Below are positions 25,001-38,219 of a stretch of 64,000 bases of DNA, piece after piece. Source of the DNA: Phylloscopus collybita (lineage: Eukaryota; Chordata; Aves; Passeriformes; Phylloscopidae); contig JAJNNQ010000029.1 in assembly GCA_027886175.1 (NCBI GenBank), positions 2,542,001-2,606,000 on the forward strand, in the 5' to 3' direction. Within the stretch, counting starts at the first letter, position 1. Each line of letters opens with the position of its first letter. A program made the translations under genes and the position numbers. Under the pieces are notes generated by a model. The model was not told the DNA's origin. It was given only the letters and a program-made list of their open reading frames with translations, and searched no databases.

Positions 25001-25554
25001 GGAAGTTTCAGTGGATTTATATAAAGTAAATATGCTAAATGCTACATCTTTCATCTCAGGTTCAATAATAACTGTAAATCTTTTATCCTTAATTATGTCT
25101 CACACCCTGTATGGTTTTTAATTCTCTTTGCTCCTCAGGCTTAAAACACGCAAGAAATGTTGAAATACAAGGAAGACATGAGGATCTAAGGTCTTCATGC
25201 TAATTCTAAACATTAATTAAATAGTCTCAAAATATGATACATTGGATATAGTAACTCAATATTTCAAGAAGAAAATGCACTCCATGAACTAAACCAAACT
25301 ACATAAATGAAAATGTTTCAAAACTCCACAAATACTACACCAACAGCAACCTAAGAAGCATTTTTCTTCTAAAAAGATCTGAAATTCAAACTAAGGTTTT
25401 AGATAATTAGATAAATTTGTCTTTATCTAACGGATGTTTTTAATGAATCTATTTTCAAGTTCTGATAAGGAATAGGTAAAATCAAATAGGTAAATTGATA
25501 CTACTGGTGGTACTACTTGAAGAGGAGAAGGATTTAAGAATTTAAGGAGTGTCA
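22066..25554. other. Unique sequence, no gene seen
   Basis: No repeat family was recognised apart from an A/C patch near 23318-23375 and another at 24655-24710. The part 23400-24030 is more balanced in composition and ends with a consensus donor (CACAG|GTAAGTACG at 24030/24031). It is discussed as a possible conserved element, without proof. Confidence 0.45.
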
Positions 25555-27445
25555 GGGCATATGAATTGGGGACTATCTGGCAGAATTGATCTGTACCAAC
25601 TCTGACGCCAGCATATCAGTTGGCTGCACCTCAGGAAGTGGACAATCCCCTTCTGTCTCCACAAAAGGCAGGAGTGGATGTAAAAGTCAAGGGTAGGTCA
25701 AGGTACCCTAGGTCGAGGTAGGTCCCTGCTCAGGGTGCCAGGTGAACCCACTTCTTTTCCCAAGTGCCCCTATGGAAGAAATATGAGGGTCTGGAAACTG
25801 AGGACCAGAAAAATGATGAGTTAGAAGAAGGAACACCTGGGGGGTTGCCTAAGGCGATGGATGGTTACAGGTTATTCAGGAGAGATAGGGCCAGTGAGGT
25901 GAAGGAGGTGGCATCGTATGTAACAGGACCAGAATGCATAGAGGTTGCATGGTTGCATGGCAATGGCGTGGTTAAGAGGTCATGGTTAAGGATTAAGAAA
26001 TAAGCAAATAGTGAGAATGACACCACGGGAGTCCACAATGGATCATCTAGCCAGGGTGGTAACACCAATGAATTATTCTTCAAGGAATTAAGGGATACCC
26101 TCAAATAAACTGCCCTTGTCCTTATGTGGGACTTCAGCTTGCTAGATGCCAACTAAGAAGACCACACAGCTGGCACAATGAGATCAAGAAGATTCTTAAA
26201 AAACATGGATGATAGCTTCATGGTACAGGTAGTGAGGGAACCAACCAGGAAATATGCCCTCTTTGATTTGCTGCTTGTTAACTGAGTGTCTCATGAATGG
26301 TGATTGAAAGCTGTCTTGGCCACACTGAAAGCCAACAAGTTAAAAATTTCTGTTGGCAGGAGGAATAATGCCAGCAAAACCTCAACTCTGGACATAAGGT
26401 AACTAGTTAGTGAGGTCTGGGAAAATGTTTTTGAAGGTGCCAGGGTTCATAAAATTTGATCACTAAGTAATCCTTCCTAAGGCCAAGAAGCAGGCAGTTC
26501 CAAAATGAAGCTAAGGTAAAAAAAGAAAGAATTTGCCCACTGAAGCTGGTCAGTACTGTGGGAAGCAATAAAAAGAACTTTTTAAAATAACAAAAGGCAG
26601 TACAGGATTAAAATCAGCCCATTATCTCATGAGGATGGTCACCTTATGAATAGGGACACATACAAGACAGAGATGTTTGATATTTTATTTGCCTCCTTCT
26701 ACAACACAGATGATGGGCTCTGGGGTAATAGGGCTCTGAGCTAGAGGATCATGTCTGATAAATGAGAGTGAGAAATTATCAGTCAACCCTGAACTTGTTC
26801 ACAATCTAGTGCTCCACCTGGATCCCTGTAAGTCTAGGGCTTGATGGGATTCATCTGAGAATACTCTCTGAGAATACTAAAAGAGCTGGCTAATGTCATA
26901 CCAAGGCCTCTTTCAATGATTTTTTTATGGTGTTGGAATTTGGAGAGGTCTCAGCCAACTGGAAGCTGACTAACATGTCCCAGTTTTCAGGAAGGGTAAA
27001 AGCTATGATCCTGGAAACTACAGGCTGTCACTTTCAGTGACACTTTCAGTGGTAAAGTTGTGGAGAAGATTATTCTGAGGGTACTGTACAACACCTGAAG
27101 GGCAATGCAGTCATCAGTCACAGCCAGCACAGTTTCATGAGAGGAAAGTTCTGCTTATCGAACCCGATTTCCTTTTATGACAAGCTTACCCGACTAGTTG
27201 TTCAAAGGAAGTGGGTTGATATAAATTTTTGGATTTTAGCGAAGCTTTCCATACTGTCTCTAACAAGGTCCTTTTGGAGAAAATGTCCAGCCCACAGCTG
27301 GATATACACATCAAGTGATGTGTGAGCAACTTGGCCACAAGAGGTTATAACGAATGGGATGACATCCGACTGGTGACCTGTCACTAGTGCAGCTCCACAG
27401 GGATCGGTTTTATGGCCACTTTTCTTCAAGGTTATCTAAAACAAT
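25555..27445 (+). mobile_element. CR1 LINE with ORF1 and ORF2 parts, 3' end missing
   Basis: A degraded CR1. The left part (about 25600-25800) matches the ORF1 leader/zinc-knuckle-like region: a frame with CSGCQV followed by LLF. From about 25855 it shows MDGYRLFRRDR (start of the ORF2 endonuclease region), then LLDANYEDHTAGT-like codons near 26140, 'LSVTFSGKVVEKII'-like codons near 27050, and RT codons to about 27430 ('VTCH..CSSTGIGF' replaces the usual 'VTSGVPQGSVLGP'). Homology fades near 27445 without any CR1 3' UTR. Most CR1 copies are the opposite (5' truncated, 3' intact), so the 3' part was lost after insertion. All frames are broken. Confidence 0.8.
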
Positions 27446-27518
27446 TTAGACACAGAAACCCAAAACTGTACCATATATATATACAATGAGAAAAAGAGAG
27501 TGGTCATATAGTTGTTAC

Positions 27519-27592
27519 ACTAAGCAAAACAAACAAACAAACAAAAACCCACACAAAAAAAACCCCAAAAACAAAAACAAACCACCACATTA
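27519..27592. repeat. A/C-only low-complexity tract
   Basis: CAAACAAACAAACAAA passing into AAAACCCCAAAAACAAAAACAA. Same class as the other A/C tracts. It starts about 70 bases after the point where CR1 homology ends. Confidence 0.8.
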
Positions 27593-29045
27593 CCTTAAGT
27601 CTGTAGTATAGACTGTGCTTCATGCCATCATCTTGTCAGATCTTTCAGACTACATTGTATCTTACGTGCATCTGTGAGGAAATTTCTAAGAATAAACGAG
27701 TATGCAAACACAAAAAGGTTAATTAATTATTGGCAGGTGCTGTTTTCAAGTATACCTGTAGCATTTACAGATCTGTTCTGGAAATCTTGTTTTGATGGAA
27801 TGTTAAAAATCAAAACCCTTCCTGGTTTTTAAAGCCTTTATCATTCACATTGCAGGAACTATACCCAAGCAATTCTTTCACATTTTTAAATAAATTCATC
27901 GCTTTAGTTTTCTGTTGCTCTTACTAAGAATCTCAGCTGAATTCATATCTGTAGTATTATAATTTTTAAAAAGCTTTCCTTTTTGAAGTTGGCTTAATCT
28001 ATCCATCTAGTTTATAAAGCTCTTTTGTGTTCCTAAAAAAGACTTTGAAATTTTTAAATTATTATTGCTTTTGGTTTTATTAATTACATAAATCAATGAA
28101 GAAAAGTAACCTGTTTACTTTTACAATACCATTTTGGAGAGCATTTCCATGAAACCTTCTAGCAGTGATCAACTATATAGTCTGCAGGGAGTACAAGAAT
28201 TTCTCTGCTTTTTTTTTTTTTTTCTCCCTAACAAAACATTGTAACCATGCTTTTAAAACCATTGTCTTAATTCCTTATCATATTACATTAATAGAAATGT
28301 AATGTTAACTCTACTGCCTTCAGCACCAATGCTGAAATCAAGTCTTTATTAATGGGCTCCAATATTTTTATTTCAAAGTATGTTTACTCTCAGCTATACT
28401 TTTTCAAGTGTGTAAGCCATCATTTCTTTCTGTTAGTTTTTATGTATTTTACAGTTAAGCATTCTCCATTTAGGTGCCTCAGGTGGCCTTCACAATTTGC
28501 ACAATATACAGAATAGAAAACAAAACAAAAAACTCTAAAAAATCCAAGAGCTGTCATTTCTATACTTGAAATACTATTAGTATTTCTTAAAGTGTAGTAT
28601 AAATTTTAGACACAATAAAACACCTAGGGACCATATAAATAGCTGAAAATGAGTTAGTTAGTTTTCAGCCTTTGTCAATATGTCAAAATTAAGGACATTT
28701 TTTCAGCTACCATACCAAATGAACATGAGATGCAAAACTAGGTGACCTCTCTTTCCAGAAATATAAATAGGTTTTATTTCCACTTTGTCCTTCCTAAGTG
28801 TCTTTAGTAAGCTTTTGGCACATAACAGTTTTTGAATCTCTTGAATTCTATTTCAGGTTATAAATAAATAAATAGAGATAATTAAATTACACTCTGATGG
28901 AACTTCAGATGAATGTCTGTTCCTCTCAGAAAACTAACAAAAAGGCTTTTAGTATTCATTCAAAGCTTGCAGTATTCATTGAAAAATCCTCCTTGATATA
29001 AAGTTCCACAATTCCAATTTTCAAGGGTCCCTATATAATAGAATA
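27593..29045. other. Unique AT-rich sequence, no gene seen
   Basis: Nothing recognised beyond a short poly(T) near 28209-28223. Confidence 0.5.
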
Positions 29046-29157
29046 CAAAAAAAAAAAAAAACCAAAAAAAAACCACCAAAACCAAACCAACCAACCAACC
29101 AACCAACCAAACAAACAAACAAACCCAAAAACAAATAATCAAACAAAAAAAACCCCA
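29046..29157. repeat. A/C-only tract with (CCAA)n and (CAAA)n
   Basis: Poly(A), then irregular A/C, then about six CCAA units (29086-29110), then CAAA units. The plus strand is almost free of G and T. Confidence 0.85.
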
Positions 29158-31209
29158 ATCTCACAAATTTGGGACCTTATCCATAAAAACTGCTTTAAAG
29201 TAAGCATAGATTTTGACTACTAGTATTACAAATACCTAATTCAAGACTCACTATATATACATTCTAAACCTAGAGTGTGAAAAACACTCCATAGAAAAGA
29301 GAATGCTGACCTTTTGCTACAGATTATGAATATGGGGTACTGAGGGTAGAAATTTTATTATTAAAAAAGGGACTGAACTCTGACAAGGGCCAGAGATAAA
29401 TTAGTTAAATTTTTGGGTTTACTACTGCTCCATAATTACTGGATACTTGTGATTATTGTGTAGAATCTGTTCACATAATTAAACGAAATTATTAAAAAAT
29501 TAAATAATTACTGGGTTATGAATTCATGCCTCACATTTCTCCATGTAAAACCTGTTAATGAAGCCAATTTCATTTTTTGTCCTATAGAAACCAGTATTAG
29601 TAGAAACCAGTATTAGTAGGTAATAACATCAGTGTTCAGGACTCCAGCATCTTTCACCGTTTCAGTAATTTTTTTTTTCAAAACTTCTAGCCTATTCTTT
29701 ACAGGCAATGTTGGTCCTGCTTATCTAGGAAACCTGTCTATTTTTTTAGAAGGCCAGATTTTGGTTGTGGCACATGTGAAGAATGGTTTAAGAAACTCCA
29801 GAAGAGCACAACTATTTTGGAAGAAGGAAAGAAAGATGTGCTACCAACCATATAACATAAAACAATCACATTATGTGAATAATACGAAAGTAATGCAGGC
29901 TTGGGATTGACACAGAAAATATGTTATATTCTTTACTGTAAGCCTTTTGTCTCTCTTTTCAAATTCAGCTATCTCCCCAGGAGGTAGCTATAAACCTGAG
30001 CATAGCACTGCAGCCTTAGTATTACAATAAGAGTCACAGGAGAATATTCACAATATAAACCAGACAGCTGAGTCAGATATGAGCTGTTATAAGTCTTGCT
30101 CTCAATTTTTTATTAAGTTTTCCGTTTTTCCACTATTTAGCATTGCAAAATCATCTAAATAAATTTTAGGAAAAAGAATACTGGAAAATACTTCATGACA
30201 GCAAAGCCAAAGTTAATTTCATATCTTAAGGGGACACCACCACTGTTATTACAAAGCCATATGGATTACAAAAATAATCTATGCTGACTGACACATCTGG
30301 GGCATACTTTGTCTTTTTAATTTACCTCAGAGATATGTAAAAAAAATTGACAACTTCTCAGCTAACTTTCATTTTATTTTGCCATGCTTACATATGTGTA
30401 GTGCATCGTGTAACATAAGGTTTCTTATAGAACAATAAGGACATTATGGTTTCAAATTTTGTGAGTTTTTTGTGCATCTTTAGGTTCAATAGACAATTGA
30501 CAATCTTTAGGTTCAACAGACAACCAGAGCTACCTGGAATTGCATGATAAGCCACAGAAATTTACAAATTTATAATTCTTTATGTAATTTTCATCTTTCA
30601 ACAAAGAGCAGATGTGAAAATATGGTGACACTAAGGCCAAGTTCAATTTTTTTATAAACTATTAAAATCAGAATATAAGCAAAGCTTATTTAGCAAATTA
30701 CATTATCAGTGCTTGATTATATGTGCAAAAACATCAAAATTCAAATGCACTGAATAAGACAGTATTCCCAGGAAATGTCTGAGGTAAAAAAAAAATAAAT
30801 CTTTTAATTATTATTCATAGTTACTATTTCAAATTTATAATTTCTTAAAAAATCTTAGCAGTAATGTATGCAAAAATCATTTTGCACTTTCAAAAGCTTC
30901 ATCCATGTGTGTACATACATAGGGCAGCAAGAAACAGGTGCTGCAATAAAATTCATCCTCATGCATCCACAGCTGCATGTTAGACTTCTGTATAACTAAA
31001 GATAAAGATTTTTTACTTCTACAGAGAAGCAATAACAATGACAACACAAGCTGACCTAGCAGACACTTTGCATTCAATTGACTAAATGTATGCATTCGTT
31101 TTAGATTATGAGATTGATTATGTAAAGACATGCATTACCCTAAACTACATTCACAAAATTCTTCACTTACATGGCCAGAATAAAATAAAAAAGAATTAAA
31201 TAAATTGTG

Positions 31210-31210
<1 letters not shown>
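29158..31210. other. Unique AT-rich sequence, no gene seen
   Basis: Contains two short internal duplications: AGAAACCAGTATTAGT at 29586-29601 and 29602-29617 (tandem), and ATCTTTAGGTTCAAYAGACAA at 30476 and 30503. No exon or repeat family is supported. Confidence 0.5.

Positions 31211-31239
<29 letters not shown>
31211..31239. repeat. Poly(T) run of 29
   Basis: 29 consecutive T bases. Confidence 0.9.
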
Positions 31240-31246
<7 letters not shown>

Positions 31247-31383
31247 TAACTGCTCTTTCTGCATTTTCTGGTAATTTATATGAGTATGGAAACAAGGACA
31301 GAAAGCAAAGGGGTACCTTAAAGGGTTAAGGGGTGGCTTAAAACTTCTGTAAGTAGCTGGGATATCTACTTTATCTATGATTC

Positions 31384-31430
<47 letters not shown>

Positions 31431-31497
31431 CACTGATATTAAACAATAATAATGAACAATAATAATGAACATAAATAATAACAATAACAACAATAAG
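31384..31497. repeat. (AAT)n microsatellite with degenerate tail
   Basis: Fourteen or so AAT units to about 31427. Imperfect units follow, including a repeated GAACAATAATAAT word, up to 31497. Confidence 0.9.
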
Positions 31498-31499
31498 GT

Positions 31500-32225
31500 T
31501 CAGATACCATGAGAGTCTGTTTTTTGTGGCTCAGATTTGGCAGATCTGTGGTCCAACTTGACCACATCATTTTGCTCCAGTTTGCACCCAAATGCATGAA
31601 ATGAAAAATACTCCCAATATCTATCTGGCTTTTAATTTTACCAGCAGCCCTCAACCATGATATAGTTAATTCTGGCACTGTGTAAAGTGCAGGGACAAGA
31701 TTTTGATGCTGAAATTGGCATATGCCTACCCAGGGAAGGGCACAGGTGGTCAGAACTGGTAAAAGGATGGCAAGTATGACACGTTCCATACTCTTCTACC
31801 CTGGATTTAAAATCTGCTGAGATCACACTGGATCCTACAGTGGTGACAATCTACCTCTCTCTTTCTCTTTTTCTCTGTTTTTCTTTCCCTTTCTTTTCTT
31901 ACCTTCCTCTTCTTGAAATACCTGGGAAGCCTGACCAAAAAATGCAGTTAATGCCTTGCTAAGTGCACTGTTCTGTCTGGTTATTCTAAAGTTTGCTAAG
32001 TGAAAGCTTTCCAAGTGCCTTATATATTCTGTCTGGATGCTCTAAAGCTTGCAAATAAAAACTGTTTGTTGTTTATCTCAAGAGATTTTTTTCCTTTTTC
32101 CTGCACACTGTCCAGAGTAAAACTTTCCCTGCAGAGTACAATGGTCAGTACAGGCCCTTCTTCCAAAAGCATACCAACATGCCTGTGCTGACACTGGGAA
32201 TTACTACCCATCACTTTTCAAGTAC
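31500..32225. mobile_element. Possible degraded ERV LTR or leader fragment
   Basis: This stretch is more GC-balanced than its surroundings. It contains 'gatcctacagtggtgacaat' followed by a pyrimidine run (31853-31900) and an AATAAA near 32055. This order recalls an LTR/leader region of an endogenous retrovirus. I found neither matching ends nor a target duplication, and no coding remnant, so this is a weak call. Confidence 0.25.
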
Positions 32226-32569
32226 TGTGTCACTAAACTTTATTTTATTATAAAGAGTGTTATTGCAAAAATTTTATCATTCCTTTAATAATACTAGCAT
32301 GCTCTGAAGTACGACTGCAGTCTCAAAAGAAGGAAATCGTCATTGGTGTTTTCTAAATTACTCGAAGCAGATAATTTGAGATTTGGGAAAGGAAAAAAAA
32401 ACCTCAATATAACCCCTAAAAAAGACATATCTAAAACTAGCCACACTCACCAGCTTCCTGTTTTGAATAACTATTAATAAAAGAGAATGTTTAACATCTC
32501 TTTTGGAGTGATTCAGAGGTGCTACTGATAGGTAAGGCATTATAAAAGGGAGGCCTTCTAACATGGCTC

Positions 32570-32930
32570 TGGCCTGTTACTTAGGCTAAGTAGAAGGAAA
32601 TTATGGGAGAATGACTCAGCTGGAATAGGGGTAGAGAGACCTAAGAGACATGAAATCATGCTGCGTGACTGCCACGTGTCCACATCATGTCCACATCGGG
32701 GTGTATGGTGGTTGGTTGATTTGGGCTTGTTGTGCCTTAAAACTATGTAAACTAATAATCAGCTAACTGCTTTAAAAGGCCAGGGTTTTGGCAACAAAGA
32801 GCACTCCTTTGCATCTTCCTGAGGTCCCTGCATTGCTTTTTATCACAGCAGAGAGGATTCTCATAGTGACAATTTTTATTGCTAGTGTGTGTGGTCTAAT
32901 ATTTTAGTTCAATAGCAACAGGAAGCTTTG
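32570..32930. mobile_element. Possible degraded ERV LTR
   Basis: A GC-richer patch with CACGTGTCCACATC, then a TATA-like TTTAAAAGG near 32775, then a GCATCTTCCTGAGGTCC block. This composition and order resemble a U3-R-U5 layout. No flanking duplication was found. It could equally be an unrelated unique regulatory element. Confidence 0.25.
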
Positions 32931-35900
32931 GTTGTGCTTCGTCCTTCAGAAACTATGTTAGTAGAAAACAAAACCCTTAATTAAATATACTTCTCTTTCT
33001 CAACCTTGGATTCTCTGAAGTGCTCTCTCCCTCTGTAAGCAATTATGAAACAACCACTGGCTCTTGGAGTTATTGAAGACAAATACTGTTAACTCAGTCT
33101 TAAGTCAGCAGTATCAGTGGAGAAACTCTTTGAGAAAACATGCAATGATTTGATGATGCACTAATTTTGGGATGACAGCTACTTAGAGATCTCACATCCA
33201 TTTTGTTTAAAATTCATTAGAGCTGTAATACCTCAGAGAGCAATATATTCCTAAACAAACTCAGAAAAATAAAAACACTTCTATTAACTGAATCTCCACT
33301 TCAGTAATAAGACACCACCAAACAAATACTCAGATGACTGTGACACTTCAAATCTAGCACATCTGGATGTGGATTTATTTTCAGGGCCTAAGTGAAACCA
33401 ATGAGTTTTTACAGTTAGCATCTCACTACAATATAATTGCTCTTCTTGCTGCATCTAGACATTGCAGAACGTGTTCTGAGTCAGCTCTTGTAGTAAATTG
33501 TTCTTAAATAATCTGAAAGCCTACCATGTTGAAGTGTAAAATGTTTTTTCTGAAGAATTGCCAGTCTTCAGGTCTGAATATCTAAGAACAAAACATGATT
33601 TTTCTCTCTTCACTAAAAGCCTAAAACTGTTACTCTTAAGTCCAGTAAAGGACCACCTTCAAAAACACTTTTCTTAAAATTCTGCTCTAATAGAGGTTAC
33701 ATTATATAGCACAAAATATAGAAAATATAAGAACAAAGACATTACTTACATCTAGTATTTGAACAAAATGGGAAACAGTGGCCACAAGAAATGAAATATA
33801 AATAATGAGTACTTTTACAAAACTATGACAGAATGTTGCTGTAAAGACCACTTAAATTTTCTTAGTATCAACCAAACAGTTCCTTGACTTGACTAATCTC
33901 TTTTAAAAGAGTATTAGTCAGATGCATCTGCTGAAACCCAGCACATTCTTCAATGCTGGGCTCAACACAATTTATGCTGAATCTTTAATATTCTGTTGCC
34001 TTCACGACATGGAAAACATTAGATACTGAAAACTTTACATGCTTTTCAACTTCTTAAAATTGTGCTCTAAATGTCCAAATCCTGATGTTCATAACTAGAA
34101 AATATAATAGATCTGCTACTTAGAACGAAGACAAAGAAAATCCTCTACAGCTTCTAACTAAATGTACCCAGTTTCAGCTCTGAATGTAATCATGCAAAGC
34201 TTTACACAGCTTTTCACCTACAGTTATACCATTCTAACTTTACTTCCACTTTATATATAAAGACATATAAATCCTAGCCTATATTACACATTTTCTCATT
34301 TCATTTCTGTCTTGCCTACTGTTAAATACCTTTTTAAAAATATCTTAAATGTATTTCCTACCATTTTGTCACATCATTATTATTATGTCACCAGAATAGT
34401 GTTGTAAATAGAAAACAGAATATACCTGTAGAGAGAAACATTTAAATATTATGCTTTCTTAGTAAAGCAGTTAAAAAAACTGTTAGAGACTCCAAAGAAC
34501 TACTCTAAATTTCAGATTACAAACAGTTTGAGAAATACATATCAGGGGCATCTAAGAAGAGTTCTTCCATTTATTTGTGCTTTATTGAGGTTACTGACCT
34601 TGTGATGTTTGAAATCTACACTTTTTGAGCAACTGTAGAACCAACCATGTAAATAATGTGGAGAACATAGCAAAAACACTGGTAGTGTCTTTTTGAATCA
34701 GTACTTATGTAGCACTAGAAATGAAATATAAAAAGACTATAGAATACTTTGATGTACAGTAGAATTCCTCAAATTATTGAAAAAAGAAGTAGAATTAGGA
34801 AGTGCCTTTTTATTTTACAACATTTTAAGCAGAAATTTCAACTTACAACTTTTACCTTAAAAACTTAAATCTACTTTTCATGTGTATTAAACAAATTACA
34901 GTATAAGTAGCTAAAGATCATTAGTACACGTCACAAAAGAACAAGCTTTGAGGGTCTGTGTTTTATGCAGATGAAGAGAATTTGACTATTTTAACATGTG
35001 AAAAGATTCTCTCTGGTAATTGTGAAAGGAGTTTTCCAAGATGTATATATTTCACCAGATGCACAGAAGCAGTTTCATGAGGCATATTTTAATACTCAGT
35101 AGAGATATCTATAAAAATAAATGTTAAAGCTGCTGTAGAAACAATTTCTAGGCTATAAGTCCTGGGAATTGCAATGTCACTTCAGAGGGAAGCTCCAGGA
35201 GCTTCTCAAAGAAGGGTACAAGGAACATTAGCAGGCTATATTTATCTTTTTTCTGTAAAAACAACAGCAATTGTATATGTAGATATAATCAAGTTAATAT
35301 TTATGTTTTATCTGTCAAGCTGTTTGCTTGGGGTTTTTTCCCAGACTGATCTGGACTCTGAATTAAAAGATTATACATACTATGCATTCCAGTTCCAGAG
35401 CATGCATAATTTTGCAGCACATTTTATGAATTTTAGTGAATGACTTTCATTCATTAAAATTGAAATGGGTAGTGCACAATCAGTAATGCAATAAAGAAGA
35501 TACTAAACTGTACTGCAAATTCAGGATGGAAATCAGTAGATTGCTTAAAAGAGTCCCATACTTTAAGATAGCTGTAGATGCTTTTTTCCAATTTGTGTGG
35601 ATTCAGTCTGGAAATCTAACAAAATCTTCCTGGGCCAGTAACTTTTTTTGCAAAATGCAAATGCATATACATCACAGGCATCTGATTAGAGCACCTGAAA
35701 CAATGTTTACCTATTTTTTTTGGCCATATGACCTTCATTTTGTAATAAATATAATGAATAACACTAATGACCAAACTTTATTACTCTCTATGTATAGAAA
35801 TCATACTCCTTACATGTCAGCCCACAGCATGTTGATGTAAGTTTTCATCAGATCTTCATGAGTACGATGTCATTGAAATCAGCTTTTCATTTTATTTGTC

Positions 35901-36999
35901 TAATTTCAATCTCTTAGTTTCACTTACCTGTAGTAAGCTATTGATTTCTTTGACAGTACCCACCATGTTGCAGATTAAAAAATATTTCACAAGCTACTTC
36001 TAAACTTTTTTATACCTTAATAATTGTCTATTTGTTGAGTTATGTCAACATAAACTATTGATATACCTGTGCTGCTGTGACTGCAGCACAAGTGGATTAT
36101 ACTCAACACAGCTATAATCTATCTGACTACTCACAGAAGCAGAACTACCTTTGCAAGGACAGCCACTTGAATACAGAGGCTGCAATTTCATTCCTCTCAT
36201 TAAGCAAACTAGTGAGGCTAAAGCTAGATCAGTTATCAATACATGTGTTGCAATCACACCTCTGGATTTCATGGCAAATTTAGCCTGCAGAACTGTAGTA
36301 GGCTACAAAGAAATCCAATGCAGGAATGAAACAAGGTCCAAGAAAGAAATTAACTAAAGTAAGGAAATTCTGCACTGGAAAATTAAGCTTTTGCGAAGTC
36401 AACCCTTACATGCTGAGAAAATAAAAAGGAGAATTGATTAAAATCAATCAAAATATTGAAGTTCATTGACGATTAAAAATCATGAAATAACAGACATGGC
36501 TGAAAGAAACAGTAAATTGGGGGCTATTAATCTAATCTAACTGCATGAATTACATTTTACTTGACATTTTGTTTGTTTCAAACTAGTTTGTGTTCTTGTC
36601 AGGCTCGTCTTGCTGGAACCATTCTCTTTCCTCTTTTATACAGGTCCATAGACTATGTGGGAACTTTATCCTAATAAGACAGATTGTCATGGCAGTGAAG
36701 AGGGTGAAGTAGTTTGTAACAAGCAAAATATTATCAGTAAGACTCTTCCCTCGCTTCCAGGTAGCAGTTTGAATACCATTTCGGTTGCATTCCTTCCATC
36801 AAAGATAGCTATGAGAAATAGAGTATCAGTAAAAGTTTTTCCTGTATTTCCAAACCTTCCAGACCTACACATGGAAGGTGGTGTAAATTCATAAAATATG
36901 ATAACAATAAATATGCAAAGAATTCCATTATTTCAGTATTTTCTGTTAGATATGTTCCTGGGCTGATCACTTTGAAACATTTGGCTGTTTTGAAGAACA

Positions 37000-37000
<1 letters not shown>
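32931..37000. other. Long unique AT-rich stretch, no gene seen
   Basis: No repeat family, RNA gene or supported exon. Plus-strand frames of 89 and 104 codons (35174-35443, 35526-35840) have no family resemblance. The first has a good acceptor-like TTTTTTCCCAG near 35333-35343, but no donor follows. Confidence 0.5.

Positions 37001-37033
<33 letters not shown>
37001..37033. repeat. (AAAT)n microsatellite
   Basis: About eight AAAT units. Confidence 0.9.
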
Positions 37034-37034
<1 letters not shown>

Positions 37035-37437
37035 CACTATTTTCTACAGCCATCTTCTTATCCTTAGAAAATTGTGCAGCCTCTTCTTGAAGAGTACCAA
37101 AATTCAACAATTCTTGTGTTATCACAGAATTTTAGTCAGAATTAGGTTTTTGTCCTACATGTATCATGTATCATGGAATTTGAACAAATCATTAGGCATT
37201 GACAAATACCCACATTTTTCTAACTTCTTATTGACTGTTTCAAAATAGTACAATGAGAATTGCATTTTTATGGGAAAAAATATTTTTTTATCATAATGTA
37301 AACCAATTTTATAATGCTTATGGACCTCAAACGATTTTGTAGTTCATTCTACAAATCTAAAATTTTAGCAATTAGCTCTTTACTCATGTCCTTCACCATA
37401 TTCCAGTTCTTTTCCCTCCTTCTTTTCTTGTTTGCAT

Positions 37438-37715
37438 GCACAGAGTTGCTACTGAATGCATCCAGTGCAGGTGGTTTGACGAGCAGCTGCAGTGCCAGCC
37501 GCAAGTGGAGCCGCGGGCAAAGGGAGCCCAAGGCCCAAGGCCCAAGGCAAGAGGCAGTGACCTGATGCCAACCTTTGCATAATGAAGGGCACCGGGACCT
37601 GTGGACCTATGGTGTCAGGCAGGAGACCACGACTCCAGACTTTCATGCACTGTGGGCATAAAAACCAAGGCTTTCCATTGTTCTGAGTCCCTCTCGAAGA
37701 CACCTGGCTTGTCAT
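37438..37715. mobile_element. GC-rich patch, possible LTR fragment
   Basis: A clearly GC-rich island in AT-rich surroundings. It includes an imperfect tandem of AAGGCCC near 37530-37548, a TATA-like GCATAAAAACC near 37657-37667, and then CCTCTCGAAGACACC. The order suggests an LTR promoter half. I found no defined ends or target duplication, so it could also be a retroposed or unique GC-rich fragment. Confidence 0.3.
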
Positions 37716-38219
37716 TTTGTTGATGCACCATGATTTTATTAATCCAAGTATTCAGTTGTACATCTCCTCCCATTTTGGATTAGGATCCTGAGTAAAATTA
37801 TATATTATTAATGGAGATAAAATGAGTTATTGTCCTTGTTCCTTTCTGTAGTTTATATTTACGCTACTCAAAGTACTTCTTTTAAATTTAATTTTCACAT
37901 AAGGTGAAATCCTTTCTTGGGAGGAAAGTTTACATAAGTATATCTTTTTGCATTCAAAACCATATGGCATACTTCAGTACACTTATGACAGTAAATAGTC
38001 AGTACCAGATATTTAAAGGTTAATACAAAATGAGCTCATCAACTGAACTGCAAAGCTGGTACTTATTTATTTATGTATTTATTTTCTACAAGCAGTATCT
38101 GTTAATGCTGCTTTAAATAAATAGACAAAGCAAATGTACTTCAGCTTACAGTAAATGCTAGCCTGGGTCAAATAATATCAGTAAAAAGTCATTTATAATA
38201 ATAATTTTGGTTACAACTT
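37716..38219. other. Unique sequence, nothing recognised
   Basis: Left flank of the LTR at 38220. Confidence 0.5.

Noticed and set aside
31384..31497. Regular repeats that might suggest a CRISPR-like array
   Set aside because: Simple AAT microsatellite without spacers, in an animal genome.
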